A stretch of 64,000 nt of DNA, from NCBI GenBank assembly GCA_947492575.1, contig CANLNK010000006.1, positions 62,001-126,000 of the forward strand, written 5' to 3'. The notes beneath the pieces are model-generated. The model had not been told where the DNA came from. It did no database searches and saw nothing but the letters and a program-made list of their open reading frames with translations. A program made the position numbers and the translations under genes. Shown piece by piece: positions 54,952 to 62,427 of the stretch (within the stretch, counting starts at the first letter, position 1; every line of letters begins with the position of its first letter). Source of the DNA: an uncultured Thalassotalea sp. (GTDB taxonomy: Bacteria > Pseudomonadota > Gammaproteobacteria > Enterobacterales > Alteromonadaceae).

Positions 54952-55338
54952 TTAGCTCATTCGCTTAACTTCAGACACAATTTTAACCTTAACAGGTGTT
55001 CTATTGGGGTTTGATTCAGAAACACTGTACTGCTGTTTTGGCATTTTATTTAAAAGCTCCTGTGTCATCCAACCTTCTGGCGTTGAGCTTATTAGTTCTT
55101 TATCAACCTCGGTACCATTTGAATCTATTGTTATAACGTAAGTCGCCTTGCCAGCGCCTTTAGGCAGCCAATTCGGACGACCAGATAACATGATCGGTTT
55201 CGATATATCGAGTTTCCAATACTGGCCTAGTTCTGCGGCTTCAATCTCGACAGTCTTTCCAAAGAAAGTTGGCTGCGTCGTTGAGGCACAGCCAAATAGC
55301 GCATACGCTGCAACAATAATGGGTATGAATTTTCTCAT
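54952..55338 (-). CDS. Small lipoprotein with TonB C-terminal-like domain (cassette gene)
   Basis: A 128-residue lipoprotein: signal peptide with lipobox LFGC (Cys17), then about 40 residues and a domain (GKATYVITIDSNGTEVDKELISSTPEG ... LNKMPKQQYS) that resembles the C-terminal fold of TonB-type energy transducers. No TonB proline repeat. It lies between attC-like sites 1 and 2 on the minus strand and thus reads as a gene-cassette ORF. Function unknown. Confidence 0.65.
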   Translation of the reverse strand: MRKFIPIIVAAYALFGCASTTQPTFFGKTVEIEAAELGQYWKLDISKPIMLSGRPNWLPKGAGKATYVITIDSNGTEVDKELISSTPEGWMTQELLNKMPKQQYSVSESNPNRTPVKVKIVSEVKRMS

Positions 55339-55371
55339 GCATATCTTCCTTGAGTGTTACCTAATCTAGAA

Positions 55372-55471
55372 ACATAACGCCCCGACAATGAGCGCAAAAA
55401 CGTTTGGCTAAAATCGCTAAGAATGGGCGCTAGCCAAGCGACAGGCGTCCACTTTGAGCGACTTGTTATGC
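55372..55471 (-). other. attC site 2 (clearest)
   Basis: Reading on the minus strand: GCATAAC (core, 55471-55465), AAGTCGCTCAAAGTGGACGC, an inner arm CGCTTGGC and its partner AGCCAAACG, TTTTTGCGC, GTCGGGGCGTTATGT (core, ends 55372). Length 100 bases. The TAA stop of the upstream 403-residue gene lies inside the first core site, a hallmark of integron cassettes. The pattern matches attC sites of Vibrio and Pseudoalteromonas type. Confidence 0.85.
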
Positions 55472-56677
55472 TAGTCCTAGAATCGTATTCCAAGGTAAGT
55501 TCCACGTAAATAAAGCTAAGATTAGAATAAATAATGCTGCACTCATCAAATAAAACCAATTGAGGCAGCTTTTTTGAAAGTCATGCCTAATATTTAACTC
55601 GGTTTCTATTTTCTTTATGCTTTCATATTGTTCTGAATACTGGTGCTTCAAGCGAGTCATTTGACTTTCGTACTCATTTTTAACTGCGGCCAGTGTATGC
55701 TTTTGATTCGCGATAAGCATAAACATCATAATACTGTATATTGAAATTGAAATTGCCAATAAGAAATTAGTCCAAAATGAGATTCCGTCTACAACAGAAC
55801 TCATTTTTAGTGATGCTAGTGCTAAAGATATGGGGATACCTAGCATTTTAGTTTGAACAGACGAAAATATATCGTTTAGCTTTGTTAAATAATCTCGTTT
55901 ATTTTCTTCATACTCTTTCCTTACATCATCAAAAGAAAACTCACTTACAAACAGCTGATAATTTTCATTGAATCTTTTGGAGAATTCACCAAAGTTTGAG
56001 AGTAAATAACCTAACCTTTCTTTCACTGGAATATTAATTAGTAGTCCATACATTACTTCTTTAAATATGCTAGATTTTTGTTCCGCATGAGAGCCATCTT
56101 TAAATAATGAGTCGACGATGCTATAGCCATCTAGGGCATAATTTAAACAATCGGCAGTTAATATTATTGGGATCTCCAATCTAGACTTATGAAGGTAAAC
56201 CAGCTCATCAATGACTTTACTCGTTACTTTAGTTGAGTGATCCGCCTGTTCATTTAACAAGCGTAAAAAGTTACTAATATCGAAAAAATTTTTTAACTTA
56301 CCATCAATCGAATTTGATGGATGAACGACTTCTTCTTGAAGGATTATGAAACTTTCTGGGGGATGCAAAAAGTTTGGTTTAAACGATAAGAAATCATTCC
56401 ACTGATTGAAGATACTTAAACCTTTTTGCTTTAAATCTTCCGATGATAACTGTATTTTTACGGTACTACCTATGTTGGCAGATAAATCTGCTAATTCGAC
56501 ATACATTTCATTTAAAAGAAAAGCAGATATTGGTATACCGCTATCAATGAACTCTGCTAATTGAATTATCTTACTTGAAGATATTGTTAACGAGAACTCA
56601 TAGCCATCATCAATTTTAGCAAATGAGAACTCTCGATTTAAATCCTTTAATTTCGTTAATAAAGCTAGCTTATCCAT
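55466..56677 (-). CDS. C-terminally membrane-anchored coiled-coil protein (cassette gene)
   Basis: A 403-residue protein not matched to any family I know. A soluble, mostly helical N-terminal part (1-290) is followed by a membrane helix (about 301-324), a highly charged coiled coil (326-363; QKHTLAAVKNEYESQMTRLKHQY), and a last membrane helix (372-391). The start ATG at 56677 lies one base after the stop of the NdpA-like gene (TAA-A-ATG), so the two are translationally coupled. The stop is in attC site 2. This two-gene unit sits in one cassette. A soluble sensor with a membrane effector tail is a common design of anti-phage systems; that reading is inference. Confidence 0.7.
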   Translation of the reverse strand: MDKLALLTKLKDLNREFSFAKIDDGYEFSLTISSSKIIQLAEFIDSGIPISAFLLNEMYVELADLSANIGSTVKIQLSSEDLKQKGLSIFNQWNDFLSFKPNFLHPPESFIILQEEVVHPSNSIDGKLKNFFDISNFLRLLNEQADHSTKVTSKVIDELVYLHKSRLEIPIILTADCLNYALDGYSIVDSLFKDGSHAEQKSSIFKEVMYGLLINIPVKERLGYLLSNFGEFSKRFNENYQLFVSEFSFDDVRKEYEENKRDYLTKLNDIFSSVQTKMLGIPISLALASLKMSSVVDGISFWTNFLLAISISIYSIMMFMLIANQKHTLAAVKNEYESQMTRLKHQYSEQYESIKKIETELNIRHDFQKSCLNWFYLMSAALFILILALFTWNLPWNTILGLA

Positions 56678-56678
56678 T

Positions 56679-57710
56679 TTATGCTTCTTCTGTAGCAAGC
56701 TGCTCTTTCAGTTTAGTTGGCACATCTGTTATTCTGATTTCTTGATCATTTTCGTTGTAAAAAACACTTATATTTATCAAATCGCTGTCAAAGCTTAAAG
56801 ACAGCTTTTTAGTCTTACCCGAATATCGTGTTAAACCGCGCAGAGCAGATTTCTCAATTGGAACCTCATTACTTAAGAAAAAAGGATCATCTTGAGCTAT
56901 TTCTAAAAATCGACCTTCCGTTTGAGGTATAAAACTTGAATCAAGTAACTCTGACATTCTTTCTAAAAGTACAGGCTCACTCTCATCTAACCACGCATTA
57001 CAACGCTCAAACACAAACTGTTTCACATCTTCCGTTTTGTCATCAGAAAAATTATTAACTGCGCAATATTTCTTCGTAACTTGAACTAAATTTTGTGTAT
57101 CTGCGCGTGCGCGAGTATATTCCTCACAACCCACAAATTTAGCAAAATACTCAGTTACATCTGTGGTACCACGACCGACTCTAAAAGATATAAAGCGTGT
57201 TGATGTTCCAGATAGCCATGCGCTGAGATTTATGCGAGCAGCCATATGCAACTTATCTAAATCAAGTTGTTCTATTTGATCTAGGGTTAAATCACTGGAT
57301 AGTGCTAACCCATGTTTCTTCCTCAAAAGAACTATAGATAAAAAGTTCTCTTCATTATATGTGTAATGGTTAAACCACAAATAACCGCCTTTTGAAGCAC
57401 CTGTTTCATCCAATTTCCGTTTAAACTCTCGAGCAGCGGCATCAGAAAAGGAAACAAAATTTTCAAAGTTCCCATTGTCAAAGTGGCTTTCAAGAAGGGT
57501 TACAAAATGTGGTTTAGGATCATCAGAGCTATCTGGTGTTTCAAACCTCCCCGTTAATAATCCTGTTTTCCTAAACAAACCAGAAAGCTGAGTACTCAAT
57601 GTTTGAGCATGTTCATCTACAGTGTTTTCTTCACTTCTCGGATAGATGGTAGCAACACTTTGATCTTCTTCTTTACGTACTTCATGCACGATGATGTTTT
57701 CAATATTCAT
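56679..57710 (-). CDS. NdpA/YejK-like nucleoid-associated protein (cassette gene)
   Basis: A 343-residue protein of the YejK/NdpA family (PF04245). Matches to E. coli YejK as I remember it: SKGGYLWFNHYTYNEENFLSIVLL (about residue 108), ARINLSAWLSGTSTRFISFRVGRG (about 158) and ALRGLTRYSGKTKKLSLSFDSDLIN near the C-terminus. Chromosomal NdpA is a conserved core-genome protein that binds nucleoid DNA; here it is a cassette gene with a coupled membrane partner. It probably targets nucleic acid, but its job in this pair is not known. It is led by a normal start with weak ribosome binding site. Confidence 0.8.
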   Translation of the reverse strand: MNIENIIVHEVRKEEDQSVATIYPRSEENTVDEHAQTLSTQLSGLFRKTGLLTGRFETPDSSDDPKPHFVTLLESHFDNGNFENFVSFSDAAAREFKRKLDETGASKGGYLWFNHYTYNEENFLSIVLLRKKHGLALSSDLTLDQIEQLDLDKLHMAARINLSAWLSGTSTRFISFRVGRGTTDVTEYFAKFVGCEEYTRARADTQNLVQVTKKYCAVNNFSDDKTEDVKQFVFERCNAWLDESEPVLLERMSELLDSSFIPQTEGRFLEIAQDDPFFLSNEVPIEKSALRGLTRYSGKTKKLSLSFDSDLINISVFYNENDQEIRITDVPTKLKEQLATEEA

Positions 57711-57742
57711 TAAAACTCCATTTTATGATGATGGCTCTATTC

Positions 57743-57777
57743 GAATAACGCCCCGTTACTGTAATAGCTCGTTAAGG
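57743..57777 (-). other. attC-like site 3, shortened
   Basis: On the minus strand CCTTAAC (57777-57771) and CGGGGCGTTATTC (to 57743) are only 35 bases apart. The TAA stop of the upstream 207-residue gene lies in the first core. It keeps the distal half of an attC (GGGCGTTA) but lost the inner arms, probably by deletion. Confidence 0.5.
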
Positions 57778-58395
57778 CGAATCTAAATAATCCCCTCGCA
57801 ATTGGCTGCTGAACTGTTTTTTTACTTCAGATAATGTTTCTTTAAACCTCTCGCGAATTTGACCATTTTGATCAATAACCCATCGAATTTCATTTTCATC
57901 CAGACGATCTATTCGTTCTCTTTCCCTTCTAAGTTGAAGAAGTTTAGATTTTCCAAATTCGAATTCTTCAAACTCTGAAAAGAGGCTAATTAGTCTTTCA
58001 TAATGCTCTTCTTCTATGATGAGTGCGCCTTTACGAACTTCATGTTTTGCTTCACTTAGTGATTTAGCGAAATCTCTTACATAAGTTCTAGTTGCAGCTG
58101 CCCACAGCTGGTCTGCTGCTTTCTCAAGATCACATAGAGCCACCCATACGCTATTATATAAATTAAACTGTGATTCAGAATAACGAAGAAATACAGATTT
58201 GTTTTTCTCTACATCAAGCTGATATTGTGATTTTAGCTGCTCAAGGGCTACTTGATATTTATTTTTATCTTCTTCCAGTATCCGTGCTGCCCAAACTTTT
58301 CCTAACCATGAAGAAAGAGCCATGATAATAGCACCAGCTCCGCCAAGAGAAATTAATATAGCGCTACCTGTTTGCAAAACTTCCGTAAGATTCAT
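57772..58395 (-). CDS. Membrane-anchored coiled-coil hypothetical protein (cassette gene)
   Basis: A 207-residue protein with a membrane segment (about residues 9-31, GSAILISLGGAGAIIMALSSW) and a coiled coil (about 36-70), then a helical cytosolic region with a run of charged residues (RRERERIDRLDENE). Similar short proteins, MN-LTEVLQTG-type start and LGGAGAI helix, are widespread in integrons and genomic islands as I recall, with no assigned function. The stop lies in the shortened attC-like site 3. Its ATG follows the attC-like site 4 by about ten bases. Confidence 0.65.
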   Translation of the reverse strand: MNLTEVLQTGSAILISLGGAGAIIMALSSWLGKVWAARILEEDKNKYQVALEQLKSQYQLDVEKNKSVFLRYSESQFNLYNSVWVALCDLEKAADQLWAAATRTYVRDFAKSLSEAKHEVRKGALIIEEEHYERLISLFSEFEEFEFGKSKLLQLRRERERIDRLDENEIRWVIDQNGQIRERFKETLSEVKKQFSSQLRGDYLDSP

Positions 58396-58407
58396 TGTGA
58401 CTCCATC

Positions 58408-58516
58408 CTTATCGCCTTGCCCCCCAATAAGGGGCCGATAAATGCTTGGCTAAACTGTGTTGCGAAGCGGAACTGAGCCAGCTTTAGTAATCCCGCACTT
58501 CGTTGGCTTGTTAGCA
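58408..58516 (-). other. attC-like site 4
   Basis: On the minus strand it begins TGCTAAC (58516-58510) AAGCCAACGAAG, has inner arms AAAGCTGGCT and AGCCAAGCATTT, and ends with a G-run then AAGGCGATAAGG. The first core and inner arms are typical; the last core (expected GGGCGTTAGCA) is degenerate. About 109 bases. It lies directly between two cassette ORFs. Confidence 0.6.
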
Positions 58517-58523
58517 ATACATT

Positions 58524-58916
58524 TTAAAAATGCATGAAAAATATATCTGTTTCTTCTCCGTAGTCCAGCATATTCACATTTATATTTAGGAGAGATACTA
58601 GCAACAAGTTAAATTGTTTATTTGATAAGTCTAAACCATATGTTTCACAATAGAGCTGTTTAAGCTCATATTCGTTGATTTTAAATTTATCTATATCTAG
58701 TAATTCATTTTTGTGAATTAGTTTAACTAGATTAAAAAGAGTTGAACAAAGAGTATTTTCACGAGATATATGCCAACGAAAGTCTTGCACTTCTTCTGGA
58801 TCATCTAATTCATAGATCACAGTTCCAGAAACAAGAGAGTCTGTTTCTGAATTCCAATCTATTTCAGTTGCACCCAGAGCACCAAGAAAGTGACTCAAAA
58901 ATTCCTTTCTACTCAT
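58524..58916 (-). CDS. 130-residue hypothetical protein (cassette gene)
   Basis: An acidic, probably helical protein (start MSRKEFLSHFLGALGATEID, end YGEETDIFFMHF) with no signal, membrane helix or recognised domain. It stops eight bases before attC-like site 4 and is the most upstream ORF of the array seen. Function unknown; no start other than 58916 is better supported. Confidence 0.55.
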   Translation of the reverse strand: MSRKEFLSHFLGALGATEIDWNSETDSLVSGTVIYELDDPEEVQDFRWHISRENTLCSTLFNLVKLIHKNELLDIDKFKINEYELKQLYCETYGLDLSNKQFNLLLVSLLNINVNMLDYGEETDIFFMHF

Positions 58917-59311
58917 TGCTTCCCAGTATTGCTACCAGCTTATTAATAGGAAAGTTTCCTATTATGTGCAGGACAATCTTTCCGTTTATTGATAACACTC
59001 ATTCTAACCACATTCGCTAACATATTGCAAAATAACAATTTTTTAACGTTTCTTATTGATGATTTTGGAATTTGGGAACTAGAGGTACGGGCGACTTAAC
59101 TTGCGACAGATTTAGCTTTTGCTTAACCATTTCCCATAAAAAAAAGCCCCTAAACATGTGTTTAGGGGCTGTGATGCGTTGACATGATGGTGCCAAGTCA
59201 CAAATCGGTTTCTACTGGTCTTGACTGGCATTGAACAGTAGACATTACAGGGGAATTCAATTCATATATTTCACAGTTGAATAGCCAGCAGCTAACTTCA
59301 TCAACGCTGGA
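58917..59311. other. Boundary between the cassette array and the D-glutamate cluster
   Basis: A gene-less 395-bp stretch. It contains the dgcA terminator at 59137-59170 and otherwise AT-rich DNA. I see no integrase gene and no clear attI or attC at this end; CGCTAAC near 59016 could be a remnant core. Confidence 0.5.
59137..59170 (-). terminator. Terminator after dgcA
   Basis: AGCCCCTAAAC (59145-59155), loop ATGT, GTTTAGGGGCT (59160-59170), with an A-run before it, so the U-run is on the minus strand. It ends the dgcN-dgcA transcript. Confidence 0.9.
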
Positions 59312-60319
59312 CTACTCATATGAGGCATGCGCGCCACCCCATAGTCGATGGTCAAGCGAAGACATCATACCTTGCTCAATGGCAAAGCCAAATTCTCTGT
59401 CTTTCGCCACTAGTACGGGCCCATCTAAATCAACGTACTTTGCGTCTGACGCCAATAAAAACGCTGGCGCCATCGCCAGTGAACTGCCAACCATACAACC
59501 TACCATGATGTCTAAACCAATCGCGCGAGCTTCTTCACTTAACGCTATCGCTTCGGTAAGCCCGCCAGTTTTATCCAATTTGATGTTGATTGCTTGATAG
59601 CGTTTGGCTAAATATTCTAAGTCTTTACGGGTATGGCACGATTCATCGGCACAAAGCGCTACAGGCAGTGTTACGCCCAATAAGTCTGCATCTTCGCCAG
59701 AAGGTAGCGGCTGCTCAATCAGCGTTACATTGCAGTCTGCAAGTAACTGCGCATTTTCTAGCAACTGCTCCATACTCCAACCTTCGTTGGCATCAACAAT
59801 AATTTTGCTGTCTGGTGATGCTTGATGAATGGCAGTAATTTTCTCTGCGATCCCTTCTGCATCTAGCTTAACTTTAATAAGCGGCGGGTTTGCTAATGCC
59901 TTTGCCGCTTTTGCCATGGCTTCAGGGGTATCAATGCTTAAGGTTTGCGCGGTAACTGCACTTAATGGCTCACGCAAGTTGGCAAGCTCTGCAACCGAGC
60001 ATTGCTCAAGCTTTGCTTTTAAATCCCAGTAAGCACAATCGACTGCATTTTTAGCAGAGCCTGAAGACATTGCCTCAAGCACACTTTCAATGGCTACGCC
60101 TTTTGCTAACTTTGATTGCACATACGCTAGCTGCGCAATAACGCTATCGGTCGATTCTTGATAACGGTTATAAGGAACCGACTCTGCACGACCAACTTTG
60201 CCATCGCAGCTTAATGACACTTCAATCACATTGGCTGCTGTTTTAGCGCCACGCGCAATACGAAATACTTGCGCTAGTGGAAAGTCGACTTGCTTATAGG
60301 TTAGGTTAACGTTAGTCAT
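59312..60319 (-). CDS. dgcA: Enolase-superfamily N-acetylglutamate racemase / dipeptide epimerase (DgcA)
   Basis: A 335-residue enolase-superfamily enzyme. The N-terminal capping domain (1-120) has the RGAKTAANVI loop; the barrel has KVKLD (Lys about 160), IIVDANEGW (metal-ligand Asp), LIEQPLPSG (Glu), ADESCH (Asp) and INIKLDKTGG (Lys about 265), the order of muconate-lactonizing-subgroup epimerases such as L-Ala-D/L-Glu epimerase. Coupled to dgcN by a 3-base gap, it fits DgcA of the marine D-glutamate pathway (N-acetyl-D-Glu to N-acetyl-L-Glu). The activity is inferred from context; a peptidoglycan dipeptide epimerase is the alternative. Confidence 0.85.
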   Translation of the reverse strand: MTNVNLTYKQVDFPLAQVFRIARGAKTAANVIEVSLSCDGKVGRAESVPYNRYQESTDSVIAQLAYVQSKLAKGVAIESVLEAMSSGSAKNAVDCAYWDLKAKLEQCSVAELANLREPLSAVTAQTLSIDTPEAMAKAAKALANPPLIKVKLDAEGIAEKITAIHQASPDSKIIVDANEGWSMEQLLENAQLLADCNVTLIEQPLPSGEDADLLGVTLPVALCADESCHTRKDLEYLAKRYQAINIKLDKTGGLTEAIALSEEARAIGLDIMVGCMVGSSLAMAPAFLLASDAKYVDLDGPVLVAKDREFGFAIEQGMMSSLDHRLWGGAHASYE

Positions 60320-60322
60320 CGC

Positions 60323-61333
60323 TTAGTTACACTCTTGCTTAAGAAAGGCAACAATGTCGTTACAGCCGTCGCGAACAGGGTCAACACATGGAAGAGAAAA
60401 CTCCTGACTAATTTTTTCACAGTACGCCTTGCCTTCTTCGACACTTACGCTCGACGTGTTCACCGTAATACCAGCAATTTTAACGTTAGGGTTAGTTAAG
60501 CGTGCGGCTTGTAAATTCAGCGCTATGGTTTCTTTCAAACTAGGGAAATTAGTATGTGGTAAGCCGCGCATATGTTCGCGATTCAACGCGTGGCATATAA
60601 CTAACGCATCAGGCTGCGAGCCGTGTAATAACCCCATGCTTACGCCAGCAAATGCTGGGTGCGACAATGATCCTTGCCCTTCAACAATATCCCAGTGTTC
60701 GTTATTGTTGTCAGGTGAAAGTTGTTCAGCTGCGCCAGCAATAAAGTCGGCAATCACACAGTCGATAGCCACACCTTGCCCTGCGATTAAAATACCGCAC
60801 TGCCCTGTCGCTCTAAAATCGACGTCCATGTCTTGTTCTTTCATTGCTCGTTCTAAACTGAGCGAGGTATACATTTTACCTACTGAGCAGTCTGTACCCA
60901 CGGTTAGCAAACGCTTGCCTTGGCGAGGAACACCTGTGCCAGTTTTGAATTCAGCAGTTGGATGACGAATGTCCCACAGTTGAACGCCATAGCTTTTAGC
61001 AGCTTCAACAAGCTCAGGCACTGCAGCCAATTTGTCGTGTAAACCACTGACCACGTTCATTCCACAAGAAATAGCTTCTAGAATGTATGGGTGCCATCTT
61101 TCTTCTAACACACCGCCACTGTTGGCAAAACCAAGCACAAATGTTTTAGCGCCTTGTTCAACCGCTTCAACGATGGTCATTTGTGGAAGTCCTGTACTCA
61201 CCTTGCAGCCAGTAACTTGCATTTCGCCAACACAAAGTTCTGGACGCCAATCAGCCGCACCGCGCGCCATTTTGATGGAGAGTTCGTCGGTCGCATCACC
61301 GATAAATAGAAGGTAAGGAGCTGTGATTTGCAT
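60323..61333 (-). CDS. dgcN: D-glutamate N-acetyltransferase DgcN (DUF1611 family)
   Basis: A 336-residue protein of the DUF1611 family: GVPRQGKRLLTVGTDCSVGKMYTSLSLE (about residues 135-162) holds a P-loop-like GTDCSVGK, and IEGQGSLSHPAFAGVSMGLLHGSQPDALVICH follows. DgcN acetylates D-glutamate with acetyl-CoA in the pathway described for marine bacteria. The ATG at 61333 is chosen because a TTG four codons earlier is the only alternative and lacks support. It leads dgcA. The gene is preceded by a LysR gene and the LysR-box-like palindrome. Confidence 0.88.
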   Translation of the reverse strand: MQITAPYLLFIGDATDELSIKMARGAADWRPELCVGEMQVTGCKVSTGLPQMTIVEAVEQGAKTFVLGFANSGGVLEERWHPYILEAISCGMNVVSGLHDKLAAVPELVEAAKSYGVQLWDIRHPTAEFKTGTGVPRQGKRLLTVGTDCSVGKMYTSLSLERAMKEQDMDVDFRATGQCGILIAGQGVAIDCVIADFIAGAAEQLSPDNNNEHWDIVEGQGSLSHPAFAGVSMGLLHGSQPDALVICHALNREHMRGLPHTNFPSLKETIALNLQAARLTNPNVKIAGITVNTSSVSVEEGKAYCEKISQEFSLPCVDPVRDGCNDIVAFLKQECN

Positions 61334-61417
61334 TGAATCATCCAATAATTAACATTAGTACAATCTCAGCTTAGTTTGGGCACCACACTTTTAATAGTAG
61401 TTAGAATTCCCCCTTCC

Positions 61418-61432
61418 ATAACCCGAGGTTAT
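61418..61432. promoter_or_regulatory. LysR-type box before dgcN
   Basis: ATAACC-CGA-GGTTAT is a perfect dyad with the T-N11-A form used by LysR regulators. It lies 85 bases before the dgcN start, next to the LysR gene end. Confidence 0.6.
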
Positions 61433-61481
61433 ACCCCCAGATTTAATAGCCTCTAGAGCAAAATTAGTTACTATTTGAACA

Positions 61482-62366
61482 CTAAATGAGGCCAATTTTT
61501 TCACTGAAATAATTCATAAAATCAGATGCGGCGACAGACAAACTTCTGCCGTCTAAGTGCAGCATACTCACTTTGAAATCAATGTTTGGTTGGAAAGAAG
61601 CAAATGCGATATCTTCGTTTATGTTGCCAAGTGCTGTGTATTTGTCGACGACGCAAACTCCAGCACCTTTGGCAACCATACGCGCCGCAATAAAGTACGT
61701 TTGTACTTTGATACGAGATTGCAGCTGAACATTCTCTTCCATCATGCGAGTCCAAAGTAAGTCCCCTAGTGGCCCGCTATCGCCAATATCGATAAAGGGG
61801 AAATCCTCTAGGTCAGCTAATGTTAGTTCTTCTGGAAGGTGAGGAAAAAGCGATTTGGGATACATCACCACAAGCTCTGATTGCGCGCAATCGTGATCGG
61901 TTACACCAGCTAAATTTGAGGGTGAGAACACCACCGCGAAATCGCACTTGTGCTCTAGAAGTGCTTGCATTACATCGTTGTTATGTACGGTTTGTATCTG
62001 CACATTAACCTTAGGATGCGCTTGCTGGAACTTAGCGACAGCCGCTGGCAGCACATCAAAACCGAGTGCAGGCGTAACACCAATACTGATGTTGCCATAA
62101 TCGGTTTTCTTGATGTTTTCTGCCGTGTTTTTTACCGACCGCATTTGTTGATAAATTTTGTCTACTTCGCTAAACAACATCTCTGCTTCGTCAGTTGGCA
62201 CTAGCCTGCCTTTAACACGTTCGAAAAGCTGAAAGCCCAGTTGCATTTCAGCGTGTGCCAGCACTTTGCTAACTGACGGTTGCGACACATGGAGGATCTT
62301 CGCCGCATTGGTGATAGACCCTGTTGTGTAGATGGCGTGAAATATTTCGATGTGGCGCAGTCGCAT
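61482..62366 (-). CDS. dgcR: LysR-family regulator (DgcR-like)
   Basis: A 294-residue LysR protein with HTH in residues 1-60 (IFHAIYTTGSITNAAKILHVSQPSVSKVLAHAEMQLGFQLF) and a ligand domain from about 90. It is upstream of dgcN-dgcA on the same strand and probably activates it with D-glutamate or an intermediate. The name rests on context and on the pathway's known LysR activator, not on alignment. Its own start is followed upstream by ACTGTCTATACAGT, a 14-base palindrome (62386-62399) that may be an autoregulatory site. Confidence 0.75.
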   Translation of the reverse strand: MRLRHIEIFHAIYTTGSITNAAKILHVSQPSVSKVLAHAEMQLGFQLFERVKGRLVPTDEAEMLFSEVDKIYQQMRSVKNTAENIKKTDYGNISIGVTPALGFDVLPAAVAKFQQAHPKVNVQIQTVHNNDVMQALLEHKCDFAVVFSPSNLAGVTDHDCAQSELVVMYPKSLFPHLPEELTLADLEDFPFIDIGDSGPLGDLLWTRMMEENVQLQSRIKVQTYFIAARMVAKGAGVCVVDKYTALGNINEDIAFASFQPNIDFKVSMLHLDGRSLSVAASDFMNYFSEKIGLI

Positions 62367-62385
62367 GATTAACCCTCACTCATAA

Positions 62386-62399
62386 ACTGTCTATACAGT
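62386..62399. promoter_or_regulatory. Palindrome before the LysR gene
   Basis: ACTGTCTATACAGT, 7-base arms with one central mismatch-free axis except the CT/AT middle. It lies 20 bases before the dgcR start. The spacing CTGT-N4-ACAG is too short for LexA. Confidence 0.35.
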
Positions 62400-62427
62400 A
62401 AAACTATTCGGCAAAAAGCAGCAAAAA

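Noticed and set aside
59137-59170. attC site
   Set aside because: The stem is continuous, GC-rich and followed by a U-run; it is an ordinary terminator of dgcA.
60429-60965. 178-codon ORF antisense to dgcN
   Set aside because: Shadow of the real dgcN gene; no ribosome binding site or family match.
62386-62399. LexA box before the LysR gene
   Set aside because: ACTGTCTATACAGT has only four bases between CTGT and ACAG, while LexA needs eight. It is kept only as a palindrome of unknown role.
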